A stretch of DNA of 64,000 nt, taken from assembly GCA_033064195.1 (NCBI GenBank), contig JARBJD010000118.1:124001-188000 (forward strand), written 5' to 3'. Below the pieces are notes generated by a model. The model was not told the DNA's origin and did no database searches. It saw only the letters and a list, made by a program, of their open reading frames with translations. A program made the position numbers and the translations under genes. Positions 40,673-52,592 of this stretch are shown here, piece by piece; position 1 is the stretch's first letter; each line of letters starts with the position of its first letter. Source of the DNA: Blattamonas nauphoetae. Lineage: Eukaryota > Preaxostyla > Oxymonadida.

Positions 40673-41439
40673 TTCCGTTGAGTCCCATGCGTGGATGGGT
40701 GTGAGAGGAGAGATCGCCATGCCAGTGTCATTCCCTTTGATGTTCACCAGTTTCTTGCGAGTTTCCCTGTCTATCGGTTTTTGGATCATTTCCATGCCTG
40801 ACGTCACAGCTTTCTCCAGTTTAATCGGATGGGGAGGCTTCGGTTTCGTAAAAGACGAATTTCGTGTTCTAAAAGAAGAAAAGTGGTGAATGAAAGAAAG
40901 AGTCACCATTGAGGAAGTTCTGTTTTCTTTTATTGCTCGCATGTGTTTTCACTGCATCTGAAGTTAAAGTCCTGGCATGTTGATGGCGAAGAAGGTTTGC
41001 TTCGACGTCTTTCAGACATGGGGCATTTGGATCGATCCTCTTCAAACAGGGAAGACACACGATAAAACCCCGCTTGAAGAACAAAAAGCAGGAAACCTTG
41101 GAAAACGAAATGGATGTCCGGTCATTGACGTTCTCAGTTCGTAAATTGGTTTGAGTGGTTTCAAAGTGTATGAATGGCTATTCCAAGTGTGGTTGTGTTC
41201 TGTCTGAATTGACACTTGATGAATGCCACAATCGAGTACAGAATCAGAAATCATCACTCCATGGTTGAGCTCGAACAGAAAAGAAATGCAGATGTGTTGA
41301 TAAGAGGACAAGGATGGTAATCGGGATCAGACACTGAATAGCCTGAAGTGTGACTCAGGTGCAAGAAAATAGAAAAGGATGGTCATTCTGTGTCAATGAC
41401 AGATTAACCTAACCAATATCGAGGAAGGATAAGAAGTCG
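40673..41439. other. Mostly gene-free; possible minus-strand coding scrap
   Basis: The minus strand at 40,880-40,655 reads KPKPPHPIKLEKAVTSGMEM and IDRETRKKLVNIKGNDTGMA, which looks like real coding sequence but is too short to classify. No other gene is visible. Confidence 0.3.
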
Positions 41440-41649
41440 AGAGTATTGAGAGAATACGATGGTAAGATCAACACAGACATGTGAAGATGTGACAAATTTT
41501 GATTTGCACAAAGCGAATTGTGAGCATTTAGAGTGAAATGTCATGAAATGGCGGAGAAATCTTTTGGATCTGCAACCATTTGGATCTGCGCGTATCCGAA
41601 AAATGGATCTGCGCGTAGCGAAAATCGGATCTGCGCCTATACTTAACCA
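41440..41649. mobile_element. Partial copy B of the inverted-repeat element
   Basis: The right 85 bases carry the CGGTTAAG-type terminus with GGATCTGCGCGTATCC repeats; the next 120 bases (to about 41,440, read on the minus strand) match 39,540-39,680 of element A (CATGACATTTCA, AATGCTCACAATTCGCTTT, CAAATCAAAATTTG). No second terminus is found, so the copy is truncated. It interrupts the kinase gene. Confidence 0.65.
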
Positions 41650-41650
41650 T

Positions 41651-42340
41651 ACTTCCGGTGTTGGATTCCATCCGCTCTGGCGATACGTACAGTTGGGTCA
41701 TCGCGGAATGAGTAGCAGACACATCTTCCGATTCCGCAGCTCCAAAATCACCTGTTCAAGAAAACGTAGAAGATAGCGAGAATGACGAAAATAAGAGACA
41801 AAGAAGAGACAGACAGAGTTTCGCATGACCATCTGCGTCGATCAGAATGTTCTCCATTTTGATGTCGCCATGTGCTGTCTTCCCGCCTTTCTCCGAACGG
41901 ATCAATTCCAGCGCCTATGCCACATCCTCCATCACTCGATACACATCCTGAAGGTATTAACAAAATCAAAAATGGATGGCAATAAGGAGAAAACAAAACA
42001 GTTTACGAAGGATAACATGAAAAAATGGCAGTGGATTAACACACTTCTCGTGCCATCAGCACTTTCCTTGTTGTGTAATCCCGAACCATTTCCGCAAGAG
42101 ACTTTCCTCCCAGTTCCATCACCATCACTTTCGTGTTGTCCATCGTCACCACTTCCTTCAATTTCACAATTCGAGAATGCGAGAATCATTGCAGCCTCTC
42201 AACCTCTCGGTCAAAACGCTCAATATCTTTCTGCGTCAAGCACTGCACCATCTTTCCTGCATAGTGCATGTTCGATGACTTTTCAATCATTTCCACAACC
42301 GTCCCAAAGCCGCCAGAGTTGATGATCCGAACACATGAAT
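41651..42340 (-). pseudogene. Protein kinase domain, interrupted
   Basis: Minus-strand kinase: the first exon (42,340-42,045) has the glycine loop NSGGFGTVVE, the ATP-binding Lys in HYAGKMV, and the lobe segment HSRIVKLKEVVTMDNTKVMV MELGG. A 97-nt intron (41,948-42,044, GTGTGT donor) leads to exon 2 (41,947-41,815), with HGDIKMENILIDADGHAKL in the catalytic loop position. A 63-nt intron (41,752-41,814) leads to CDFGAAESEDV and YVSPERM. All main catalytic residues (Lys, Asp of HxD, Asp of DFG) are present, but there is an in-frame TGA after VERLQ and an in-frame TAG in EDVA-ALEL, both explicable by C-to-T change. The C-lobe is lost at the inserted repeat copy B. This is a dead host gene. Confidence 0.75.
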
Positions 42341-42494
42341 CTGAACAACAACCACAATCGAAAGTCATTCATGAACAACAAGAACATGACAAACATCCTT
42401 CGGGAACTTTGACACCATCAGCCATAGTTCACTATCCCTCATGTGCAGGAAGAGTTCAACAAGTAATCGATGAAGTGGCAATTTGTCATCTCGC

Positions 42495-43670
42495 GCTGCC
42501 GTCTGTTACCCATCTTCTACACATCTTACTGCCCCTTCAACACCAAATCCCTCGCCGTTGTCGGTCCACTCGTGCTATTTTTCTTCTCCAAGATGGTCGA
42601 TGGCGGATCCAACTGCTTCGCCAGTGCCCACTCCCATCAATCTCGAAGCCACTGCAAAAACCGGTTATGATCCCCTTGATGGCTGCGGTGTCTTTTTTTT
42701 GTGCCCGGAGGACTGCCTGTTGTTGGCACAGATGGCATCCCCCTTCAGCGACTCACATTGCACGATATCGAACGTGTGGATTGCTCCAGAATCCTCGCTC
42801 AGAAGCACGGGTACTCTGCAATGTGGCAGGCGGAGGAGAACACGCTTCCGTCGCCCAATCCAAGACAATCAGCCATGCTCGTGGACTCTCTGCAACTGAC
42901 TCCTGAAGAATCAGCGATCAGCCTCTCCTCGCACAACTCGCATCATGCACCAACTGCTGTGGAACGACCGTCAGACCATCTCACTGCCGATCTCGTCGGA
43001 CCATTCATCACCATCCTCTTCTTCACATCACTCATCTCGCTCTTCGCGGACTCTGCGTCATCCCCTCACCATCTCCAAGCCGTCCACTTCCGTCTCCGCC
43101 AGTCATCCCTTCCCAGCGCTGTGTGGATGCTTTCATTTTGACGAAGAAGTGAGCAACACTTTCCTCGACCGAAATGGCCTCAAATGTGTTGTTCGAAGTC
43201 ACGAAGCCAAGTTCCGTGGATTCGAAGTTCTGAAGAAAGGCCGATGTGTGACTGTGTTCTCCTCTGCGCATTCTTCAGGCTGGACGAATCGTGGGGCAAT
43301 GGCTCGTCTTTCGTTCTTGCCCCTCTATTCTCCAAGGCACGACTCCACAACCACAGTAAACCTCCTCACACTCCAAAAGGGAAGCAGTCGACCGTCTCCA
43401 GTCCCACAATCGACACCACCCCTCTTGCCCACCCCTTCCTCAACCGTCCAGAAGCCACTCCACGCGGTACCTGTCTTCCACTTCCAAGTGTTCGATGCAG
43501 GAATCCCAGCGCCATCCCCCAACATCACTGCCACTCCATCGTCCTATGTTGTCCATGAGCTTGGCATTGCACCTCCAGTTCCGTTCACTCAGGATTCAAC
43601 CATAGGAACCGACACTGGCCGGACTGAAGCAGCGTGCCCTTCTCCGAACTCTTTCAACAGGGAGTGGTAG
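42495..43670 (+). pseudogene. PPP phosphatase-like gene, 5'-truncated copy (unit 1)
   Basis: This copy starts inside the gene, at the position corresponding to 53,141 of unit 2, so the metal-binding N-terminal motifs are missing. It retains PGGLPVVGTDGIPLQRLTLH (HGGL changed to PGGL), DIERVDCSRILAQKHGYSAM, and, unlike the unit-2 copy, the C-terminal block DEEVSNTFLDRNGLKCVVRS HEAKFRGFEVLKKGRCVTVF SSAHSSG, which matches the RxHE...G...TVFS region of PPP enzymes. Two internal deletions (about 53 and 100 bp) distinguish it from unit 2. Frames change at least twice. It cannot be a working enzyme. Confidence 0.65.
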
Positions 43671-43869
43671 ATGCAAAGCTCATCTCTCTCCACAACTCCT
43701 CCACTCAAATCTTCTGCACGTTAGACAGACAGGGGTGTGCTTGAAAATGTAGTGCCGGGTTTCTTGGTTCTTTGAGTAAGTCATGCACAAAAAAACAGAC
43801 TGTAATCAACGATTCTATTCAGGAAAGTGAAATGGTCCAAAAGAAAAAAGGTTGTGAAGAGTATCAGTT
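43671..43869. other. Spacer between converging genes (unit 1)
   Basis: About 200 bases between the phosphatase 3' end and the NTPase stop codon, with the two genes converging tail to tail. No terminator or RNA gene is seen. The same spacer recurs at 54,444-54,537. Confidence 0.4.
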
Positions 43870-46800
43870 CTACTTCTTGGGTCGTGAGGGGGTGATGTTG
43901 GAGGTAGTTTGATGGGAGTATTTTCGTTTTCCATTCGATAAATACATGGAATCAATTGTGGTTAGAGCGGGATTGGAACGGATAACTGAACTTCGAGATG
44001 TCGATCGAGGGCTTATTATCTCTTCATCTTCATCGTTCACATCATCTGATAAACTTTGAATTGTTTCGCTTCGGAATGACTCATCGTCTTTTTTTGGGTT
44101 CTCGGCCAATGACTGGATAGCAACTAAATAACGTGTTCGTTCGCCATTCGGAGAACAGAGAAGAGTTGCGAGATCCTTCCAGGAAAGAAGCAAATCTTCA
44201 CCAAGACACCGAAACAGGGCTATTTGTGTATGAATGATGTGTGATCGGATTTCGACCATCTTGTCTGAAAGAGCTTTTCGTTTGGTCGCATCCACATTTT
44301 GACCCTCTCCTCTGAGAATCATGAACACCAAATCCAGGTCTTGTTTCGCAGTGTCGAATTGATCATTTGCTAATTGAATAACGGTTTTGGGATCCCTGTT
44401 TTGAATCTGTGAAGCATCTGTGAGGAATTGAAGCAGTTCACCCAGACGCGAGTGATCCAACAACGGGTTCGCGAGAAAGAGATTGAACAGGAGATCAGAG
44501 TCTTCGTTGCTGAGGTTCGTCACAGGATTACTTTCAGTGTATGGGTTCACAAGAAGCTGAAATTGTTGTTTCACGATGAGCAGGGCATTCGAGAGCAGAG
44601 TTTTCATCACTTCGAGGTTGATATCGATTTGTTGTTTCGTTCTGTCCAGTGTCTTGACAACATCGGCTTGTTCATACGTTAATTGTGGGTTTGATGTGAG
44701 ATTCTTTGAAATGGTTGTAATTTCATCCAAATCAGTAGAGTCCAATGTCGGTTTCCCATCGAGACTCCCAATCAAAGAAGTACTTTGACGTTTCGAATAA
44801 AGACAAGTTCGTGATGCTCGATTGTACAGGCCATCCAAATCGTTCTTAGTGGTTGACACGATCTTCTGATCTTTTGATTCCAACCGTTCCTTGATCTTCT
44901 TGTACTCTTCAGGATCATTGAAATAACCCACCAAGTAATTCATGTCATGAAGAGTGAGCTGATCGGGACGTCTGAGATAAGCACTGCATCGTTCGAGAAT
45001 GTCTGCAACGACGAGACGTGACCCGTTCACATACGAACCCAACAGCTGGAAATCGCTCATGCACAGCTCCATCATGCTTGAGCGATGAGAGTGCACAGGA
45101 CCAAGGTCTTTTGTGAGGAGTGGTTCTTTCATGGTATCTTGACCAAATATTTTTTGCAGATCTCCAAATGCCACGACTTGTCCACGTCTGAGATGGTCCT
45201 GCACGGAGAATTGTGTCGAAAATTCTTTAACTAGTGTGGAACTTCCAACGAGCAGGCACTTGATCTCAAAAGGAATGAGTTTTTGTGCACCGTAGAGGGT
45301 GACAGGTAACCTGTTCAGACAGTTCATCGGAACAAACATCCGAGCTAGAGGAACGAACGTGTTCTCATACAGTTCCTCCACCGATTTGTGCGGTGGATAC
45401 GACACACCAACTGAACGCACATTGAATTTTCCGTTTGTCCTTTCGAACCCGATCGCTGTCTTATCCCCCCAACGTCTAACAACGCTCAATGATTCAAGTA
45501 GATGGGAGTTTGCAGTCATGACTTCAACGGTAGGATCTTCACTGCCTCCTGAATTCTCGACTTGATTGGTAAGATCTTCATCGTCTCCAGGATCTTGTTG
45601 ATCCACATCAGAACTATGATTCTCCTCGACAACGACTGATCGTGGCGGGAAGTATGAAAAGAGGTCGAGAATCGGTGCATCATATTCAACTTGAAAGAAG
45701 TCTTTGTCTTTGCTTGGTTTAGGTTCTGGTGGGTCGTTCGCAAGAGGGTAGAAATCGTTCCTTTCTGGAGTCGGCTCAATGAGAACAATGTCGATCCAAT
45801 CAATTTTGTAGCCCTTGTCATGAGAATTCGGAATTCGTCCTATTGTTGGGTATGCCACCGAAATCCAATGTTTACCACAATTTGTGGGCTGTGTGTGATG
45901 AAAATCGTCGTTTTGCACAGCTTCTCTCGCAAGAGTGAACATAACTGTCGACGTAAACGTGGCATTAGGGTCTCGTGCCCAGTTTTCTTGAGGATTGTGA
46001 CGATCATAAATCCCGACTTTCCCCATTCCAGAAGAATTTGACACCCACGGTGAAGCGATGAGCTTTTCTGACGATTGGATTGGGAGTTCTTCTTCTTCAA
46101 GGCGCGGGCAGCAATGATTCGGGAAATCTTCTTTCAAGACAACTCCACAAAAGCAACACCTGAAATGCAGTGGATTTGTGTTTGGCAGCAGCGACACAAC
46201 AGAATCCAGAATCAACCGATCAGTGTATTTAATTTCTTTATCCTGCGCTGTTCTTGCATAAACATTCACAACCCAAAAATTGAGTTCATTCATGAAGAAG
46301 AGAGCGTGGTTGGTTCCTTTCAAGCCGAACGTTTGGACGTTTGGGCTCTTCATAAAGAAGAAGTACGGAAAGATGGCACTCGGCTGGAGTTCATAGATGC
46401 TGAAGAATATAGCGAGCCACATCAACATCAGATTGGCCCCGGACGGACAGATATCATGACTTTGCGCGAGGGTTGACTGGATAAAAATCACCGACAGGGC
46501 GTCGATGACTATCTTCTTTTTCTGGATGTGCTCACGGTGCTCGATGGGCTCCTCGAGGTGGACCTTGAAGAACAGAAGAATCGAGTCGAATCCTGCATTA
46601 TTCGAACCCAGTGGCATAAGAGAGTAAGTGAAGCATTTATATTCCAGGGGTTGGTGGGAGGAGGAAGCCCGCTGTATGGACTTGAGATTGCCATGTTCGT
46701 CAAATTCGATGAATGGTGCCCAGCGTGCGCCCAGCGAATTTTTGAAGAGAACATCGTACTTAGCCTCATATGGAGAGAGTTTGGCTGTTTTGATGCGAGA

Positions 46801-48937
46801 GATGTCCGGCAGACACGCACGAAGGACGTTGGTCGAGCTTCGGAGATAGATGTTTGATTCTCCAAGGGACTCTGGGAGCCAGAATGGCAGACATGGAGGA
46901 GGAGTCTTGCTATGGATGCGGGTTGGATTTTCGATGTAGAGTCCACCTGCGATGGCATCCAAAACAAAGTTGTGGAAGATGGCTCCTCTTTTTTTGGCTG
47001 TTGTCTGGATTTGTGGCTAGTGAAGTGAGGAATTTGTTGTAATTTCTTGTGCTATGTAGATTGAACATATCCAAGAGATATCGCCGAGCCTCGACAGTCG
47101 CAAATTGCACAAACCAATTGTGACAGTCATACTGCGGGCACGAGAAGTGAACGAGTTTGTGAGAGACACCCCGCCCAAAGAAATCGTCTGGGGGGATTTC
47201 TAATTTGTCTTCTGGTATCCCTCTTTTGAGTTCCGCCAACATTTTCCCAGCCCGACCTTCTTCCAATATGAAGCGTGGAATGAACGAAAACTTTCGAAGT
47301 CCCTCTTCAATTGATTTCTGCCGTGCTTTGGAAAGCTCTTCGTCTTGACCCATCGTATTGAGAAGTGCTGCTTCCTCCTGGAGCGAATATTTTGGAACAA
47401 CATATTCAGCAATGAAATACTGTCTGCCTTTCCCTCCGGGAGTATCCGTTTTGTTCCATCTCGATCCCTCTGGTGAGGTGAAGAGGACACAATGGTTGCC
47501 TGCTGGTATGTTTGTGTCCCGAGAGATTGTGAGACTGAAGACGATGACGAAAAAGAACACAAACTCATCGATGACATGCCATTCTGTGCCTCTGAACTTG
47601 TTCTGAACGGAGTATCCATAAACAAGATTCGATTTACGTTCAATAGACGATCCAGCTTTGATTGTCGAACCTGCTTCGATTGTGTAATCCTTGCCGAGAG
47701 GTTTAGTCTCCGGGAAAACTTCCTTGTGGTTCGGTCCATGATGGAGCAGAAATGAACCAGCAGCAATCTCTGAATTAGGATACAGGACGATATTGTCATT
47801 TACAACGTATGAGTATGTTGTCACGTGTATCGTCTGAAGGCCTGGCAGTTGATCGGGTGGTAGTGTCATGACTGCATTGTACGGTCTTGAATAGAGAACC
47901 GACCCTGGATTGATGACTGAATGTTTTGCGACAGATCGAGTCTCTTGTAACTTGAGCGGACCTCCAAGAGTTTCAGGTGGGACAGCACTGTACAAGATTG
48001 AACCTTCAGCTATGACTGAGCCCTTCTTGAGAAGAGATTGTGCATTCACAGTGACGTCATGTTGTATTGGTGTTGGTTGTTTCTTAACGAAACGATGATC
48101 TTCCTTCCCGATTATGAGACGGAGGAAATGAGGGAAGCATTCCACACTCGGAACAATAATTTGTCCCAGATATGAAGATATACCATCCTGAATGTTTGCT
48201 GGAATATAATCATCTTCAGATTTCGATTTGGTCTCAGGTTGGGAGTTTGCCTCAGGATTTGGTTGAACGTTAGGGGTCGATTCGTTGGTTGGTTTTGTCC
48301 CTTCTTTCTTGTAAGTTTTAACGTTGTAATGATAAAAGTACGTTGGGACTTCAAGAGTAGAATCTGCTCATCTGAATCCTCGATGGTTACTGTCGCATAA
48401 TCAGCTTTCGACTGTTCCGCGAACTCGAACACATATGCACATTCACCCGCTTTTATCGTTGTCACAGTCTAAAAACAACTGAATTCCTAAAAAGATTCAC
48501 ACCTCAACTCCAAAACTCATCAGCAACGTGATAAACGGAAATCGACTTGCCGATTTTCCCAGCCCAGGTGTGCCAGTGACAACATGAAGAAAAGGATTGT
48601 CCAAAGAATTTCGCTTGATGTAGGTCATCGAATTAACAATGATGTGTCCGAAAATAGACAGTATTGCAGAACGGAAGAGGTAGGGCTTCAATTTGTATTT
48701 TTGATTTGCTGCTTTCGGAAGTGTGGGAAATGACAGATAGAGGAAACGTGAAAGGTCACGAAGATCGGCATCATCAAGTTCACAATTAAAATCAAGAAAG
48801 TCATTGCGGTGCAGAACGCCAACGCAAGAATCAAGAATAATCTGAAGTTTTCGACATAAGACAAGATCGGCTTCATTAATCTCTTCGGGTTTGTCCTGTG
48901 GAGGCGGTTTTAGACGTGTGCCAGCAGCATTTCCCAT
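43870..48937 (-). pseudogene. Crinkler/RHS-like P-loop NTPase gene (unit 1), interrupted
   Basis: Same gene as 54,538-59,608 in unit 2, but the reading frame is broken in about two places in this copy, leaving pieces at 43,870-46,962 (1,030 codons), 46,910-48,145 and 48,112-48,937. The N-terminal two thirds are nearly identical to unit 2. The C-terminal 500 residues differ at many positions, with conserved blocks (GSLDGKPTLDS, KQQIDINLEVMKTLLSNALL) between variable ones. The differences in the constant part are mostly homopolymer length changes, so sequencing error cannot be excluded as a cause of the breaks. Confidence 0.7.
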
Positions 48938-50132
48938 ATGAAAAAGTTCTATCCAATATGGGGGTACAGTGACCGAGAATGAAGAGTGTGATGAAACTGA
49001 GGCAAAGGGGATTTGAGTCGGATCAAGTCAACACAAACAATGGGCTGATCATTCACCATCTGTCTCTTTCCTTTGCAGGGTCCTCACACAACCTGTTGCA
49101 TAACCATTCTGACTCACATGTGAAAGAACGTGACCATTTCTGTTCTTGAATCCACCTGGGTTGAATGCTTCTGTTTCATTTTCACTTCTTCTTCCTCCGT
49201 GTCATATTGAAATGATAACCACTTTCAACAAACTCCATTCCTCAGACAACCTTAATCGACATCTCAGAACCTCCTTCTATACTCGACGATCTGTCACGCA
49301 TCATTTCATCTTTTGCGTGTGGGAGTGAAGGAAACAATAGAACACACCAATCCACGCAAGACGATTCTTCTTCAGGCTGGTCGTACACACCTGTCCTCAT
49401 TTTCTCTCAAACTAAAATATTCAAAACACAAAGAAAGATGACAACTATGTTCTGCAGGTTCTTGTGAGCGCTGCTGACTTGGGGGTCGACTCACAGGAAT
49501 GAATCACACAGACAACATACATCAGCCAAGTTCCAGAAAAGGTCAACATTGTTGAACTTCTCGTCCAGCCTTCCAATCAGACATTTCTTGTGAACCTCTC
49601 CTTTTCTTTTTAGCTTGGGTCGGCATGGCCTCCCCCCAAAACCCATGTCCAATGGCATTGATTGTGATACGTCCGTATTCCCTTTTTCATAACTTCCTAT
49701 GTCAGTTCAGCAAACTGGTTCCCTGAAATTTGCGGAGTTTTGATTGTTACTTTCTGATTGTTGTGATGAATGGGAAGAGCTGTGATACACTGTTTCACTT
49801 CGTTCGCGCCACAAGTGTGCTTGATTTTCTTTCTCCATGCTGTTTTTAAACAAATATACGATTTACACAACACATTCGTTTCTGATTCATGGAAACACCT
49901 TGCATCCTACGAAAGGACACGACAGCAAACCGAAAAGAGTTCCAAAAATTGTTTGGATGTGTTCTCAAAGATTACATCAGCCAGTCAAAAAAGATGAAGT
50001 AAGAATCGAATATTTGTGAAGTGAATGATTTTAAACTCAAAAAAGATGCGAAAGTACTAAAGAAGACTGTAAAAAGGACGATTTCAATTCTGCTGTCCGG
50101 AATCCAGGATTAGATGTGAAAGTTGTAGATCT
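48938..50132. other. Intergenic region of the array unit (unit 1)
   Basis: About 1.2 kb separates the NTPase start from the ARM gene stop. No gene is supported. The region presumably contains the NTPase promoter. A terminus-like sequence of the 6.1-kb element lies at 49,614-49,660. The unit-2 equivalent is 59,609-60,803. Confidence 0.45.
49614..49660. repeat. Relic terminus of the 6.1-kb element family (unit 1)
   Basis: TTGGGTCGGCATGGCCTCCC then CCCAAAACCCATGTCC matches the left end of the element at 27,452-27,485 (GGGTCGGCATGTCCTCCCCT then GAAAACCCGTGTCC). The hairpin and the opposite end are absent, so this is a solo end. It is duplicated at 60,285-60,331. Confidence 0.6.
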
Positions 50133-52303
50133 TCAGGTTGGTTGTTTGAGAGTGATAAAATGTTGATGGAATATTTCCATTGTTTCCATAGTTTGTTTAG
50201 ACATTTTTGTGGTTGATTTGAGCAACTTCTGTTCAATCACATCATCCTGTACATAATCGAATATGATGCAAGGATGGGGGGCATTCAAGATGAAGGCAAC
50301 AAGAATCTCGAAAAAAATGCAGAGTGAAGTGTCTGCTATCGGATGAGTGTGTCGATACCATTTGAAAGCGAAGAGAGCAGCGAGAACTTGGCTCTTCTCG
50401 ATTTCGGCGTAAATTGATGCACTCCGATTGTGGAATAATCCGTGAACGATCAATAAATCCGCACAAAACGATGACGACGTGTCGTCAACAAGCCGATCAG
50501 AGACAAATCGAAGAAACATCTGAGAGGAATGTGGTTCTGGGAATGCTTCCTTCAGAAGTCTCAGTGAATGGAATTCATTACTTCCTGAGATATTCGACAG
50601 GCAGTGGGAGATAGCGTGATGAAATTCTTTCATGTGCTTTGGGAAAATGTTCGAAAGTTTGTATTGATCGTGATATTGGGCATGGATTGACGAAACTAAT
50701 TTGTGCTGTTTTTCTTCAGTTGCCAGTGTGATGCAATCGAGAGACAAAATGATTTCCAGTGTTCTCCTCCATAAATCTCCAGGATTTTCCTTTGTCAATT
50801 CTGCTGTTGTCAAGGTGAGGAGAGAACAGTCATGGGACAGTCTATCTCGTTGAATGGTCTGAACAACACGAACACATTCTCCAAGTAAGGGGACAAGACC
50901 AGCATTGAGATATAAATCAACCACTTCGGTGCTTCCGGACATGGCTGTGCCAATCATATGCAAAACCTTCCTTGCGATATGGAAATAGTTGTCGAGTTCG
51001 GTAACAATCTGTTTCTTAAGAATCTCTTCATCCGGAACCTCTGAAGAAGACTGTATGGTTCGTACTTTCTTCTGGCTCTCGGAAATTTGGTTTCGTGTCT
51101 GGGCTTGGTTCAAGACAGTAAATGCACGATATCCGTTTGAAAGACCCTCGCAAGCATACGACAAAAGTGAAACTGCGAGTTGTGGAAATGATTGGATGTG
51201 TTGAGGGAAGAATGGTGGCATTGGTGACTGGTAGAGAACCGAGGAGTGTTCTTGAAGGAGACCCGGTTCTGAATGAAGAACATCGATAGCACTGACAATG
51301 TCCAAAGAACAGCCTGATACAAACACCATAAAAATAAAATATGCCAAGTCTGCCGTGATGGGAGTTCGGGTGATGAAGGCGAGATGTCTGATCGTTCTGA
51401 GGATGTGATGACAGCTATTTTGATGATCTGGTATGGTCTTTGTCATGAGCGGAAACAGGAAGCCTGAGGTATTTGCAATGAGATCTTTTGACCATAAATG
51501 CCATGCAGGTTGTTGGACTGTTCGGTTGTGAAGTTGGATCAGGGCTGGAATAAACACTTCAAATATTCCCAGACGCACAAGATTGTCAACAAATTCATTC
51601 TGAGTATAACCAATGAGTGCATAATTGTCGAGGAACCACCAAGCCTGAATCAGGATAGGATGGAGTTGAGGCAAACCATTTCCATCACATCTAGTGAAGT
51701 GCTCGGAGCCAAGCCAATGATTGCCTGGAGTAAATTGTCATCGAAAGAGGGGTGGACTTCATCTGTAGGTAATGCGGCTGACAATTAGGAAAAGCATTGG
51801 ATACAAGGAGTAGAAATCACACCAATATCAGTGAGGATCGAGAGAATAAGAAACTAATCCCATTAAAGTGAAAATGGAATCACACTATTGCTTCTTCATC
51901 TTGTGAACTCACCAGAAGTTGTGAGAGGAGTGGGATTGTATTGTGTTGGACGAGTCTTCTGCAGCTGTCATCAGTACCTGCTCAGAAGAAAGCTGTGAAG
52001 AACACAATAATGGAATACCTGTCATCCGATGAAGAGCAACGAGGAGATCAAGAATGTCGGTTTGTTGTTCTTCTCCAAGAGCGACAAGAATTGTGTCAAT
52101 ATCCATCATCTGGGAATCTGAAATTTGCTGATAAAAAGCGAAGTCATACTCGGAGACTGTGAACTTGGCTGATCTTGTAACTGTGACGTGGTACACACGT
52201 TTCTCTTGCGAAGTCGAAGAACGATTGGTGGATTGTCGAGTTGTCCTTGTTCAGACTCATTTTGAGTATATTCCATATGTTCCATAAAACGAGTAGTTCT
52301 CAT
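50133..52303 (-). CDS. Importin-alpha-like ARM-repeat protein (unit 1)
   Basis: Probable nuclear import adaptor relative. The likely start is ATG 52,303 (MRTTRFMEHMEYTQ), followed by a short basic IVLRLRKRN that could be an importin-beta-binding segment. Introns: 52,138-52,198 (61 nt, GTGTGT donor), 51,978-52,018 (41 nt) and about 51,765-51,908 (GTGAGT donor). Splicing of the 41-nt intron yields LVALHRMTGTDDSCRRLVQH NTIPLLSQLL, a typical ARM repeat. The long exon (51,674-50,133, 513 codons) is all alpha-helical and includes AWWFLDNYALIGYTQNEFVD NLVRLGIFEVFIPALIQL. The joint near 51,690 is in a different frame from the preceding EVHPSFDDNLLQAIIGLAPS, identically in both units, so there is either another splice choice or a fixed frameshift. 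Substrate unknown. Confidence 0.55.
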
Positions 52304-52592
52304 TGGGTGTATGGTTTTCGACAGCCTGTCAGAAAAGAGCCTTCCAAAACTGTGGACAGCGATAGGGTGAGCCCAAATATCTTTCGGACCATAATTCTCA
52401 TTTTTACAGTCCTTTTCAAAAAGATTGTCATACACACTGCATTTCCCGCGCACTTGACAGGAATTCACATTCCTGCCCTTTTGTCTCGAAATTGTTGACT
52501 TCTAACCATGTTTTCATCGAGTATTCTCCTTAAACCTTTTCACATCTTCAGTTGAGACCAAATCTGTTCTTGACTATAACAGACCGTTCTAG
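52304..52592. other. Divergent intergenic region (unit 1/2 boundary)
   Basis: Lies between the ARM gene start (-) and the phosphatase coding exon (+), so it should hold both promoters. TTCTAG at 52,587-52,592 could be the acceptor of an upstream phosphatase intron. No motif stands out. Confidence 0.35.

Noticed and set aside
41651-42340. Alternative genetic code (TAG or TAA as Gln)
   Set aside because: One TAG in the kinase and one in the 9,680-12,024 gene fall where Gln would fit, but a TGA also interrupts the kinase, long ORFs end in TAA (2,577; 15,029; 29,834), and the NTPase ends in TAG. Nonsense mutation is simpler.
43870-48937. Unit-1 differences taken as a separate gene family
   Set aside because: The order of domains and over 60% of the sequence are practically identical to unit 2; it is the same gene in a tandem repeat.
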